From positions 1,926,863 to 1,990,862 of the forward strand of contig JACAXG010000065.1 of NCBI GenBank assembly GCA_018881555.1: a stretch of 64,000 nucleotides of DNA, written 5' to 3'. Shown one piece after another: positions 11,665-24,600 of this stretch; the stretch's first letter is position 1, and each line of letters starts with the position of its first letter. The translations under genes were made by a program, and so were the position numbers. Under the pieces are notes generated by a model that was given only the letters and a program-made list of their open reading frames with translations, searched no databases and was not told where the DNA came from. The DNA is from Amblyornis subalaris. Lineage: Eukaryota; Chordata; Aves; Passeriformes; Ptilonorhynchidae.

Positions 11665-14600
11665 GTAAAGCATTCAAAGAATATTCCAACTCCATAAAAG
11701 TGAAAATATTTGATATGTAATGAGAGGTGAGAATTGCTGGATAATAAATAATAAAGCATTAAGCCTTTTAGAAGAAAAACAGTGAAAGAAACCTCAGCTA
11801 TTTAATATAATTGCATAAGTATAAGGTGACAACAGAAGTTTCACTACTGGGGGGGGGAAGAAAAAAATCATCCTTAATCTACTTCTGCATCCCTCCTCAA
11901 AGCTTATCTGATCTAAAACAATCCAAAGTTCCCTAAAAATTGTTATACGCCTAGAAGTTCCAGACTACATATAATAAGGTCCTAATTTTCAGGTTGGCTA
12001 ATCATATACGGCTCCTTTTGAAGTCAAAACAGCATTGTTCAGTCACTTCAAGCTATATAAGCAAACCTTTCTTGTTTTATTTTCTTTGCATGGGAGTAGA
12101 AGGAAGCAGACAGAAAAAAGACCCAAACTAACACAACAGCACACAATTCTACAAATTTAAGTTTATGTTGCCAGTTGTTAGGCACTGGATAAATCAACAG
12201 GTCAGAGAGTTTATGGCAATCTGTTATCTCTTTCACAATTCATTCTTAGGCAGAATTTGTTCCTCTTCCAGAGATTTTGTTAGAAAGCAATAAAGCTCAA
12301 TACTGGAGCTAGTTTTAGCCTTGTACTTACCTTTCTATTTGAAATACTTCTGGCTGTAAGAAGAGATACAGACAAGCTACCTAGTTAGTCTGTGGTACTG
12401 TTTCTGAAAAGTTAATAAAAATAACTGAGGCAATTCAGCAGAACATGCTGTCTCATAATAATGCTTGGGAAATATACTGCAAAACTATAAAATTTTGCTA
12501 GTTAGCAAAAAAACACAATGCAATCTATCAGTCAGTATACTTGTTATTTCACTAGTTGTATTAATGTGTTAATTTTGATTTGATATAGTTACGCATTATA
12601 ACATTACTGTTCTTATGTCAAACACTGAGAAACTTGTACATTATACCACGCATTTTGATGTACAACCTTCCTTCAGTCCTTCTCTTTATTACAAAACAGT
12701 TCCTAATTTCTAATTTTCCCCTCCTTTGCCTCACATAGAAAATAGTGCGCCTCTTCAGTACTTATTTTTAACTCTTAAAATTTGGCCTCACTTATTCTTT
12801 ACTGCCTACAGTTCATGTTACACATACTAAGCATTACCATAGCATCTTACTGAAAAAGCACGAGCAAAAAAATATATATTACTATATGTATTTTCGAAAC
12901 ATCTCCTCTGTCACGTATATTTTTGTATACTTCTGTGCATGTATTTTAATTCATATATATGAGTATGAGAGAAATTAAGTTTGAAAAATTTAGGCCAAAG
13001 CTGTTCACTGATTTGGGCTCTCCAGTGGAATACACTCAGGACCTGATTTTTCAGGGTACTGCGTTCAGTATTCTGTATGTTCAAGGTTCAACTTCCATTA
13101 AATTCAGTTCCATTGAAAGTGCTTAGCATTTCGTGCAATGATGCTCTCAAATGTAAATTCTTAGCAGAACATATGCAGGATAATCATATTGCTTAATGGC
13201 TGGCACCTAATTTAGACGTCTAATTTGTGAGGTTAATCCCTCAAGACTCTGCTACCATCAACAGAGAGACATAGCCTTGCATCCCTATCTCCTCCCATGT
13301 GTTGGCACTAATATTTCCAAGGCTGTTCAGTGAGTTGAATTCACAGATGATTTAGAAGAAAAATAATAGTTTTAGGTGGGTTTCTTGTATGTTAAGTTTT
13401 CAGCTGGATCAGCTGATCTGTCTGACCATGTATGCACACAATCAGCAGTAGCAGTACTACGAATGCACAGGTATTACTCTGAAACTGGCCAGAGCAGATT
13501 GCGATGATCTCTTTAACCGACAGCTTACGGCACCAATGTAACTAAATTAGATGGCTGGCACAGAATAACATGCATGTTGTGTGAAAAAAAAAAAGCCACA
13601 TGGAAAGAAAATTCCATCAAATGACTTCTAAGCTTACATAAAAAGTTCATAGAGGCAAGGACAGAATCCATATTCATTGAGTAGGAGTCCAATTATCTTT
13701 ACACTTAAATTTTCTTTCTACAGTTCCTGCTTCTTTCACCCGGTATACATTCCAAATTCTGCAACAAATAAGGCAGAAATCTTTCAGAAAAGAATCTAAT
13801 TCATCACATGACTACAGTTTTTTTTAGGTATAGTGAATGAAGCTGAAATCCCTTAGGGAAAAAGAAGTATGCAGTAGTTAATGCAGTATTTTAACACGTA
13901 TAGACAAAGAGGAAAAATTAACTTCAAATAATTGAATTTAAAACCAGAAAGGTATTTTCATATAGTTTCCTGTATCTGACTACAGAGAGCTTAAAAAGGC
14001 AAATCCAAACTCCAGAAACTGCATCATGAGAAACTACAGCAAAGTCAAGTGGCAGGGTAAGAACACTTTGGGCATGTTGCCATCTCAGCTATAGAAATCG
14101 ATTTTTAAATAACTCATCATTTTCAACATTCTTTTACATCTTGTTACAGAAAATACATAAACATGCAGCTTAGATCCATAAAAGTGGCCCAAGTCCATTA
14201 AAATTGATAGAGTTTCTATTGGCCACAGATCAGGCCCCACGAGTATAAAGCAATGTTCTCAATATACTGTAGCAATGCACTTTTTCTTAAGTACTTCAGC
14301 AAGCAAATAAGTGTTTTATAGAAACATATATCTATTATAATAATAGCACAGAAAACTAGATTAATTTGCTTCAATGACTTCTGTAATTATGAGGAACAAA
14401 TCTGTAGACACNGAAGGAAAACAATGCCTGCCTTTTTTAATTGGTATTCTGCTATGTATAACCATTCTATTGCTGTCATGTTCTTCACATTGTTGTGGTA
14501 TCAAGCAATCCCATGTACACTTTTAGGGAAAAAAAACCTATGGTGACTTATCATCTTGTGAAATGGCAAAACAGTTAATGTTTAACAGTGATGCAGAGAC

Positions 14601-17600
14601 CAACTGTTTCTTTTTTTTTTGTTTAATAAATACCGAAGATACAGGTTTTTTCACAATACAATCACTTTCAGAAAGTACACTAAAACCTATGGATATAAAT
14701 TAGATCATAAATTGAGGGTTCTCTTTGTTTATGAGGTAACAACTGTATCCTGTGGAGGTGTTTATTAGACCAAGTTAAGTGGAAGCATGATCAAGTTTTT
14801 TCTTTCAATAAAAAACTGTCAAATAAGAAAGGCTCAATTTCACAACAAAAAAAAAATCACACAAAATAGATGAAATTACCAAAAAATACTTCTAGAAGTA
14901 TGTTGCTGAAAGAAGTGGGATTAAAAGCATTAGAGAATTTTAAATAGCACCCCAATTAGTTGCAAATGAGACTCTAGTTTTAGGATAGTTCCCAACACCA
15001 GCATCTATGATCAATAGGTTGGAAAATATATATGAGCGCTAGCAGTCTTCTCATTAATTTTTTTACAGAAAGCAACATGGACCAGAGGTTCTGTCTATGG
15101 GATGATAAAGTAAAAAGCTATATGTAAAGGCATAAAAATCAAATCAAAATTTGCACTTTGTGCATGAATTGATTCCTCATTAAGATCATACTATAATTAC
15201 CTATTCTCCAAACATAGTGGTTTTAAGCTTTGTGGAGAATAATGAATGGTATTTTAACTCTGAACTTAGCTGTAAGTCACACTATGCAATCATCTTCTGA
15301 AAATAATGGGAGACATACTAATATCACACACTACCAGCTAAAACCAAACAAAAAGCAATGAACCAAAGGTCCATTACTTACTCTTCTACACCACCTGTGC
15401 CCAAGACTACCTGCAAAGAAGGATGGTCATTACTGGAAGTCCTCTGCCAGGTGTTTCACTCTGCCTTCCTGTCCTTATTTTTCCCCAATAGGTTACACGT
15501 CATCTTCATTTCCCCCCCACCCTCATTTGTCATTCCCAACGGTTTGTTTTTCCCATAATATTTTTCTCATTGCTTTCTTCTCAAAAGAAAACTATGTTTA
15601 TAGAATAGACAGACAGGAAACCAACCTCAAGGCAGAAATCAAGAGCAGCTGCCTCACGCAGACACCACGGAAACATCCAAAACCAAAGCGAGCACATAGT
15701 AACTACTTCCTGAGAACATTCCTCCAGCATCCAACTATTTGCAGCCTCCTTGAGCCAAATGTAAATTTAAGGTTTTCATGTCTTTTGTTTTTCTTACATA
15801 TTTCACCCAGTTGCTTACTGGATTTATGCAAATTTCCACCATCCACAACATCTTACAATATAGATGTCCACAACTTAATTACAGACGGTCTGATGTTTGA
15901 TACAGTAAAACTGGAAAGGGAGTTTGACTGATGGAAAAAAGTATTTAATGGACTCTTTCTGCTAGGAACATCTCATTTTTTTTTCCACTGGATTTTTCAA
16001 TGTTTCATTGGAATAGTTCTCTATTAACTAATTTAGGCAAAGTGGCTTATACTTTGCACACAGAATTTCTCATCTACGTTTTGCATTGCACCATGCAAAA
16101 TGCTTCTCTGCAGCAGTTCACATCTGAGGGCTGTTACCCCTCTGTGACAAAATGGTATTAGCCTCTCTCAGTTTCAGTGAACCTTCATGTCACAAAGTCA
16201 TTTGTTTTTTTAAAAAATGATTTTGAAATCTACAAAACCTTGATCCAGTAGGGGAGACTACAAGACATATCCAATGTATACATAATACATACATCAGATC
16301 TTTGCAGTTTGGTCCACAGACTGATAACTTCATATTGCAGTTCTAACCTATTTCACTTCTGTGTATTGTAGACTGAAGTGTCATTCATTAAAAAAAAATA
16401 AAGAACATATAATAATGAACAAGTGAAAAGAACACAGAAGTTATAGATAGCAGCATTAAGGTTTTTAAAAACACCTTCACCAGAAATTATCCCACAAGAA
16501 AGAAAAATGTTGTTTGTTTTGGTTTTTTTTCAAAGAAGCACTACTGACTGTTTTTAAAGAGGCAGTAGTAGTCATAGTGAAAGNCTATTTAATTATTTTN
16601 TTTAAAATGTATTTCTAAATAAAAAGCCATAATTATCATCTTTGGAAAGAGGAGGAAATTACCTTTTCTATGTTTCAAGAAAATTATATCCTTATGGCCC
16701 TTTAAAGTGGATATCAGATTGAAAGGAACACCCTCTTCCCTCCCAAATGCGTATCTCCTACTATACTCTTTGATAGAGCTAAAGAAAGTAAAGTACCTTT
16801 ATATTAAATACTACTTCTCATTAAAAGAATGCTCTTTTTTCAATTTTATGTATTATTTTTTGGTCACAGAGTGAGGAATGGAATCTGTAATTTGGCTTAG
16901 GTTGACTGTATTTTTTTTTACAGTGTGGTAATTAACGAGTTTCAAACACTTATATTTAGGCCATAGTATCAGAAACAGCTGTTCCTAGGAAGGCTTCTGG
17001 TTCCAAACAAAACTCACAAAAATTCATGGAGGATCAAGTGATAGAGGGTTCTTTGAGCATTCTCAATCAGAAACCAGTTTCACAAACATTCCTAAATGAC
17101 CGACCCTGCTGATACATATCCATGTTATTCGCTCTTCACTGAAGTTCTAGACTTTGTACTCTTGCAAGAAACTTTTTGAAGTTTCTGGTAAGATTCTGAA
17201 AAACCCTCAAAATGTGATCCAAAAGCTTTCAAGAGAGAAAGCATGTGAACCTAAAATCTATAAAAATTTAAAAATTCAGTTCTTAATCCATAGTTTTAAG
17301 CACCTGAAAGGTTAGGACTCCAGTAGCCTGTATGTCATCCATGAATGCAATTAAATCAAAGGGAGTATTTATATTTCTCAGTCACCTGCATGGTCAATTC
17401 TCTTCATAATCTCGTCTTTATATGTTGTTTATAGGATAGCATACTTATCTTTCAAGTTATAATAGTTATTAAAACACCCAGCATAAAATTAAGACTTGCA
17501 GTATACTTACTGATATTTAAATAATATTTAATAATACTGCTTGCCTAAGTTTGAGTCTTAAACTTCTATGTAAATCCAAGCACAAACTTAGATGCTTTTC

Positions 17601-17759
17601 TCCTAAAATTTAGCAGGAGCCTGTCCAAGGTTGCAGGCCCTGTCCGCATCTGCAGCTCTGCTGCCACAGCGTTTGTTTTTCCTTCAAATAGCAAGAAACA
17701 GTCATTTCCGCGTGACTTGCGAGAGGGCCTTGAAAGTTATACTTTTAGGCCGCAATACA
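11665..17759. other. Upstream non-coding DNA before the CpG island
   Basis: About 6 kb of AT-rich sequence with short homopolymer runs. No exon or RNA gene was recognised. The 134-codon frame at 15,527-15,931 has no domain, no recognisable similarity and no supporting splice or promoter signals. A 12-bp palindrome GATCAGCTGATC lies at 13,407-13,418. Confidence 0.5.
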
Positions 17760-18690
17760 GCAGGGTTGGCACCCGCGCCCCGGTGCGGGCGCTCCTGCAC
17801 ACGAGCAAGACCCAGCACACCTCGGTCCCCTCTGCCTGCGGCCAGGGCCGGGCCGCACCAGCGCCGCCCCGCCAGTCCTCCCACCCTCACAGGCGCCACA
17901 GCGGCTCGCAGGAGCGACTTGTGGGTGCCAAACGGGGCACATCCTCAGGCGTGAGGCTGCCGGCGCCCTGCTCTGCCACACAGGCCCAGGGACCACGGCA
18001 GCCCAGCCGCGCGAGAGCCATGCATCCCCGCCCGCCGGAGCGGCTGCGCAGAACCGGGCGGCGCGGGATGGCCGCTCGCACCGCCCCCTTCGTACCGCCC
18101 CGGACGGGACGCGGGGCGGAGCTGCGGGAAGCGGGCGGCGCGGCGGCTCGTGGCGGCCTCAGCGCTGGGGCGATAGCAAAGGGTGCCCCGAGGTTGCCGC
18201 GGTTCCCCGCGCCGCCATCGCTGGCCTTCTGCCTCTCGCCGCGGCCTGCGCCACTCCCGCCGCCTTCGCGCGGCCCCGGCGGTGCGAGGCATGAAGCTGA
18301 GCAAAGCCCAGTACGATGAGATAGCCCAGTTCCTGGGGCACGTGCAGCCCACCCGGCAGAGCCTGAGGAAGCTGAAGGAGAAGTTTCCTAGGTAAGTGCT
18401 TCCCGCCCTCCGGCGCGGGGCCCCGGCGGCTCGGTCCCCAGCTGCGGCCTGCGGGCTCGCTGCGAACGGGCGAGGGGCCGCGGGGGCCGCTCTGCCAGCT
18501 CCACCCGATGCCCCAGTTCCGGCCCCACACGGTACAAAATCACCAGCACACGCACACGGTCTTCGACGGCAATCGACAGCTCGCTGAAGCTGCAGCTGGG
18601 AGCAGAGTACTGTTCCACCCTCCATGACCTGAGGAGTTGGCACGAAATAAAGAACGCTTCCCCCCGCGTCCCCGCCGCACATCCAAGTGA
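17760..18690 (+). promoter_or_regulatory. CDIN1: CpG-island promoter of CDIN1
   Basis: GC content and CpG density rise abruptly near 17,760 and fall again near 18,690, the only such island in the window. It surrounds the first coding exon. GC boxes of the Sp1/KLF type are visible at 18,081-18,087, 18,095-18,101 and 18,113-18,119, about 170-210 bp upstream of the start codon, and there is no TATA box nearby. This is the usual architecture of a broadly expressed gene with dispersed transcription starts. ATG triplets at 18,020 and 18,068 would become upstream ORFs if transcription begins that far upstream. Whether the island also drives a divergent minus-strand transcript cannot be told from sequence. 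Confidence 0.85.
18291..18391 (+). CDS. CDIN1: CDIN1 coding exon 1 (residues 1-33 plus 2 nt)
   Basis: The exon opens with ATG at 18,291 in an acceptable Kozak context (G at -3). It encodes [20 protein letters not shown] followed by [13 protein letters not shown], and ends in AG before a consensus donor GTAAGT at 18,392. The frame stays open upstream to about 18,183 but holds no ATG there, only a GTG, so 18,291 is the first in-frame ATG. It also coincides with the start of the human protein. The last two bases (AG) join the first base of exon 2 to make Ser34. The 5' UTR start is not determined. Confidence 0.95.
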
Positions 18691-21600
18691 AAACTCTCGG
18701 GGCCTTTCATGAGGCCTGCTCACACCAAGTAGGTTTTCTGATGTGAACGAAGCCTTACGGCTCAGGCTGTACCTTTATGGCTGAGGCCAAGGGTGGAATC
18801 CATCCTGCGATACCATTGCCCCTGTTGCCTAGGGAGAAGGGACTTCACAGATCCATAATTCTCTAGTTGCTGCTGCAGTCCATTTGAAGCCTGGAAAGGG
18901 GATCATCTTCTTACCTATGGCCATTCATGTGCTTCCTCACCTGAGCTGTGTTCAGAATTGTCAAAAGACATTTGCAAATGACCATGGGCTAGCAGGTAAA
19001 GGTATGGCTGAAATTTACTTACTACCAACAACAAAAGAGGTGTAAGGTTTTTCACTTTCCTTTCACGTTTGGGGGAAGGACTGCTAGTGCTGAATGGGAC
19101 AGGAAAGCAAATAGGGTTCTGTAAGGAAAAGAGTGGTGGTGTCTCTAAAATCACCAGAAATAATAAAGAAAAATGTAGGGGGTTAGATGCTGTACCTACT
19201 TTTGTGAAAGAGAGAATTAAGTAAACAAAATGATTCACATGCTTCCTGAATGAGCCTTGCTAGTCTTAACCACAAGTGTGGCAGAAGAAATTGACACTGT
19301 GTGTAACTTTCAGTAAATGAACGTAGAGCCAACGTTAACAGGCTCTTAAAGTGTCCAGTGAAATCTTTTCCTTTTCAGGAAAGTGTGTAATGTAAAAATC
19401 AAGCTGAGAGAACAGNCCTGTTACAGGGAAGAAGTGATTCTAAAGCAATGTGGTTGGTTCAGGGAGTGCATTGAGTTGCATTTTGGGAACCCAGCTCACT
19501 TTGCACAGTACTTCTGCAACTTGGGAAACCAGTTACCCTGACAGCATATGTCTAAGGAGCTTAGACTTGGCATTATCACTTTGGTGCTAATGACGTAAGG
19601 AGAGTGCATTTGTGTGTATTTGTGTGTGCATGCATGCATGCACATGTTCTCTTCTACTCTCTTTATAAAGCTGTCTTGAAAAAAGGATAGAATTTGGGTT
19701 GGTTTTCCAGTCGCTATTTTAAGGAACCTGCTTCCAAGACAGATCCATAGGCACATGAATGTCTGTAATAGGGAAAACAAATTTGCCCGAAAAAGACTGG
19801 GCCTTTCTGATACGTTTTACTTCCCAGTCCACTCATTTGATGCTGCAAAAGATCCATTGAGTCCTCTGTTTCAGAACTTGATGACTCATGAAAAACTATG
19901 TGCAACTAACAATGTAGGGTTATTTAGGAAAAGAATTACATTTTTTTTCTAAAGCAGCTGGCTCAAGTGTGGCAAACACTGAAAAGCAAAGATTGGCTGT
20001 AGTAGTTGCTTCCACAATTAGGTGGCTTAGCATATTCTTACCTTGTTATTCACATTATGATATGCGAATGTCCTCTTGAGTTCTGCTTGTAGATCTCGCC
20101 TGAATTTTGTTTGCCCATCCTGGGAGAAGGCTAAAATCCTTTATATGCATGATGAGGTAACTGATAGCTTTTTTAAAAATGCCTGTCTTAAGTGTATTTT
20201 GAGGAGGCCTGCACGTCTCCTTTTTGTGAATGGGATATTTCTTTGTTGTCTCTGTTTATTTTTCATTGCAGGTCAGATGCAGAAGATAAATAGTACATTC
20301 CAAGGCCACTGCTTGCCTTAGCAGTAAGGAAGGTGTATTGAAATAGATACTTTATAATATGGAAAATAGGCTTTCTCTATAATCCTTATATTGTAAAAGA
20401 GGCCAGCTGCAGAGATTTGTAAACTTGTGTGCCATCTTAAAGGGAAGGCTTTTTCAGTAATGTGTTTTATAACTGTGGGGTAAGTTTGTTATAAGAACTT
20501 CCGTCATTCTCTTCTAGAACAAGAAGGGTGTGATTGGACTTTTTGGCTGATTTTTTTTTCTTTATGAAAGCCANAATCAAATAAACCCCCCACCCACCTC
20601 TACTTTCTGATTCAGTCTTTTTGAGAAAATATGCCAGAATCTGTCATGGTACCTGCAGTGTGATGAAGGTGTCCATAGCCAGGTTCTCATTATTATATGG
20701 TAACAGTTACTGATTCAAACTGGAAAGTACTAACATCCATAATAGCTGCTTTCACCTTGCACTTTCAATCTTTCCCCGGGAAGGATCAGTATTCCACTGG
20801 TAATGCAATACATAAATTGACAGTTTTCAAGTATTTCTGGTTCCTACTGCCTCATAGATCTTGAGAGTCTTTGGATTTCTGCATTAATCGGCTCAGGTTT
20901 TTTCTAATACTGTCTTATCTCTTGGTTCCTCCCTCAGCTGTTGTGTTCCCTGACATCTCACATTTTATGCTCCTAATTTGTATGAAGTATCTTTCACACT
21001 TTGTGAAAGGGCCTACTCTTCTTCTGCAATTTCTCCCTAAGAACAAGTTGTAATTTCTGTAAAACAATTGCCACAATTTAATGCATAGGTATGCTGTGTG
21101 GTGGCTGCCAACCTGACCTGTGAATCTAAATAATTTTTTAACAGGGTAGTTTGTGCTTTACTATTATTGAACTATTTCAGCAGGTGAGATTATTCCTTCA
21201 AAAGAGTATTGCTGTGTGACTTACTAATGTCAAAAAGTCAAAGTTGGACTGCTGCTCATACTGTTTATAAGTATTTTATATGACCATTGGGACTTCTTAT
21301 TTTTTAAAACCCTGTAACTTTACAGACAACATGGATTGTCTACTTTGCTTAAAATGCAGTTATTTTGCAAAAACTTCGGAATCAAATTGCTGTTCTTTTT
21401 CTGTTAGTGTTGTGCTTTGTATTTCATGCCTGGCAATTACCAATGTATTATTCATTTCTTTATTCTTAACGTATTTGTTACATTCTTAGCAGTTGTCTCC
21501 TAACATGTTCCCATTTAACAGCAGGGTATTTGGATGACCTGAGGATTATCAAAATGTAATTTTGAGCACGAAGCACAATAAATCTCTGCCAATATTGGAT

Positions 21601-24600
21601 CACTGTTCCATAGTTCCTTTGATCTTTTTAACACATATGCCACTGGACTGATAATTCTGTATGTTAAGTGTGCACTTTTCTGTTGAAGTGTGCCATCTTT
21701 TCTGCTTTGTTTCTCACCTGAATTTATCTATTTGCTAATAATTTGTGGTTTTGTTACTTCTATATTATATTCTTCTGCTTTCTCTCCAGCTATGGACTCA
21801 AGTTCTAAGATACTATTCTTGTCAAAGAGACCTAATGTCTAAACTGAATTACCCATTGTAATTGGTTGTGGGAAATGTAGGGTATTGCAGGAAATGTTCT
21901 GGGAAGGTTAAAATCTTTTTAGGGTGTGTTTCTCTCTTAAATGGTAGGTAGAGCTGCGTACAAGTAGAATGTTCTACATAGGAATCACCTTAGCACTACC
22001 TATTTTTAGGGACAGTATGTAGGTTAGGTCTTTAAACTTTTATTCAAAGACTATTTTAACTTGTCCTGAAAAGTCCAGCTTCTAAGAGTTAAATTCATAC
22101 CCTAACTGATATTCTAGTACTTCAGTTTAGTTGTTTACTCTTCGGTTGTTAGTTTTAGTTGTTTCAATTCTTCTGTATATGGCAGAATACATTGCTTCTC
22201 TCAGAAACTTTTTCTAAAGCTTATCACTGGAGCATGATTGAACGTGACCCTTCTCAAATATATACCTTCAACGTATTTTCCTGTTCTTCTTTGTATCCAA
22301 TTCTGATTCAATATTGCAGTTTTCTACACTGAATCTTTGTCTTGCTTTAAGACAAATTAAAGAGGAACACTCTTAAATGAGTTCTCATTTGTTTTAACCA
22401 ATCCCTTTCGACCAGTAAGGAGAAACAATATACAAGTAGATATAAGTGAAAAAATAAACGTTTACTAACAAGCAGAACTGCAACAGGCAAAAAATAACAG
22501 TAAATAATCACTAAACACAAAATTGCTAAATGTCAGGACCTCCCCCCGAACAAAGAGACCCAAAATGGCAGAAATACCCTTTCCAAGATGGCGCCCGCCA
22601 CGGGCGACTGTGTGCAGGGAGACCAGGTGAAAATGGCCTCAGACCCTCCCCCCAAGATGGCGCCTTCGCAGGCAACCACATGGTCCGGGAGACAAAGGGA
22701 AAGGATGGTGGCAAACCCTTGGGAAGGCAGGAGCTTACGGAGCAGTTCTAGTGGCACATGAGAAGTGCCAGCACGCGTGGGGTCAGCACTGCCGCCTCCT
22801 CTGGCCACCAGCTGGACTCCAACGGTGTCGGTGCTGATGTTCTCCGAACTCCAGGTGTGTCGGGGGGAAAGAACTGGGCTGTCGGCACCAACACGGGGTG
22901 ACTCAGTCCCGGGGACCAGCTGGCTTTGCGCAGTTCACTCTGAAACAGTTTGATTGTGAAATGCAGTTTTTCCGTGTGGCCGCTATTGCAAGTCCGGAAA
23001 AAACCCCCGACCACCCACCCAAAGTAAACCCCTCCCAAGCAGAGCCGCCGCCTTCAGCAGATGCTGCCAGCAGAGAGAGAGTTCTCCGCTTGCCAGCTCC
23101 AACTTAAAAAGGGACCATGGCAATGCCCTCGCTACCCCAGGAGTCCAGTTCTGGATGTGTTGGGTCTTAAAGAGACAGTAACTGTTTTTGAGCACAGGTA
23201 GATACGGAATACAATAACATTTTGGGTTACCCATGGCAATTGTCCTCTGGTCTCTACCAAGCTTTCTAAGGATGGAAGCTGTGCTGACCCAATTCATTAT
23301 GATATTGTCTTGTTTGGTGTTCTTTTGTTTTTTATGAGAGGTTTTTTTCTGGCTTGGTTCTGTTCTGACTCTGAGTTTCTTATACCAGGTTGTACTTGAA
23401 TTGGAGATTCCAGAAATTTTCTTACAATTCAAGTTGTCTCAGTACCCTTGAGCATCTTTTAGTGATTCCAAAACCTATGCTTTTCAAGTTCTTGCACTAA
23501 ACTGTTGTGAAACGTTATTTCGGTCCATTGAGGAGTGCTATATTCTTCCATAGCACAATTTGTGTAGTCTGTATTGTTTCTCTTCCTTTTTCAAGTTGTT
23601 AAACAAACTTGGTGCCTCTAGCCCAACATTCCTTTAGGTATCTTCACTTGTATTCCTGTAAAAGAAGCATTAGTTTCTGAGGCTATTTATGTGCAAACTG
23701 TGTTATAGAGATTTTCAAAGTACTAGGATTTCAAAGTATTAGGACTTTATCAGCTGCTGTGTGCAGTTCTTCACTTTTCTGTTGTGTATCTATTCAAAGA
23801 AGTACCATCATGTTTGTGCCCCTTCTGTGAAAACTTAATTCCATGTGATCAGGAAAAGCTTTTTTCGCAGCAGAAAGGTAAGGGAACCTGACATAAATGT
23901 AAGAGAAGCACTTTTTAAAAATTTTTCTTCCTTTTTTTTCCCCCCGTATAAGCAGGAAGAAAACGTGATGCACAATTTCATATGGGTATACTTAACTATG
24001 GATATTTGGTTTTAATGTGTGTAACTTCATGTTTGATTATTGGAATGCACGTAATCTGCACATAGTCTTTGTTCCCATAGCATATCAAGGGATTCACATT
24101 CCTCTGCATTCATGACCTCTCTTCTTCGTTATTTAATATCACTTTAGTTTTGCACACATTTTCAGTAATTGTGTTACTGTTTCTCCAAATTACTGATAGT
24201 TTTATTAAATGACACCAGGCCTGGAAAGCATCTCGGCAAGATTTTTCATTTAAAAAAATGTGTCTGCACAGTAATGTCTTACAATGTAAGTTGAAGAAAG
24301 TAACCTGTTTGTTATTTGCTCATTCTTACAACTTTCTCTGTGATGATTCATATGGAAATGAAGGCCCTAAAGAAGTTTAAATGTATGGTATCAATGTTAT
24401 TTCTTTTACCAGCTGCATACGCCTGAGGAAGTATTTTTCCTCCCTCCTTTCCAGCATCATTGTTGCCTCTGTTTTTTTTTTTTTACAATTGGAGGTGGAT
24501 AGGCCTTTAATTTTCCTCTTCAAGCCAGTCTTATTTACAAGGCAATATATTCCTTTTTTGTGAATAATTTTTTTCTGCCTTTGTGCAGTTGCTTAGATTA

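Noticed and set aside
15527..15931. 134-codon + strand frame
   Set aside because: No recognisable domain or homology, no promoter features, low-complexity AT-rich context; most likely chance.
18183..18290. In-frame N-terminal extension of CDIN1 exon 1
   Set aside because: The open frame upstream begins with GTG and contains no ATG. The ATG at 18,291 agrees with the start of the known protein.
17945..18682. 245-codon minus-strand frame and several overlapping frames on both strands
   Set aside because: They lie in the CpG island, where stop codons are rare because of GC content. The products are Arg/Ala/Gly/Pro-rich in all frames, and the true coding sequence there is CDIN1 exon 1.
22983..23432. 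149-codon minus-strand frame
   Set aside because: It overlaps the GC-rich LTR-like block and shows no retroviral or cellular protein motifs; it is probably non-coding LTR sequence.
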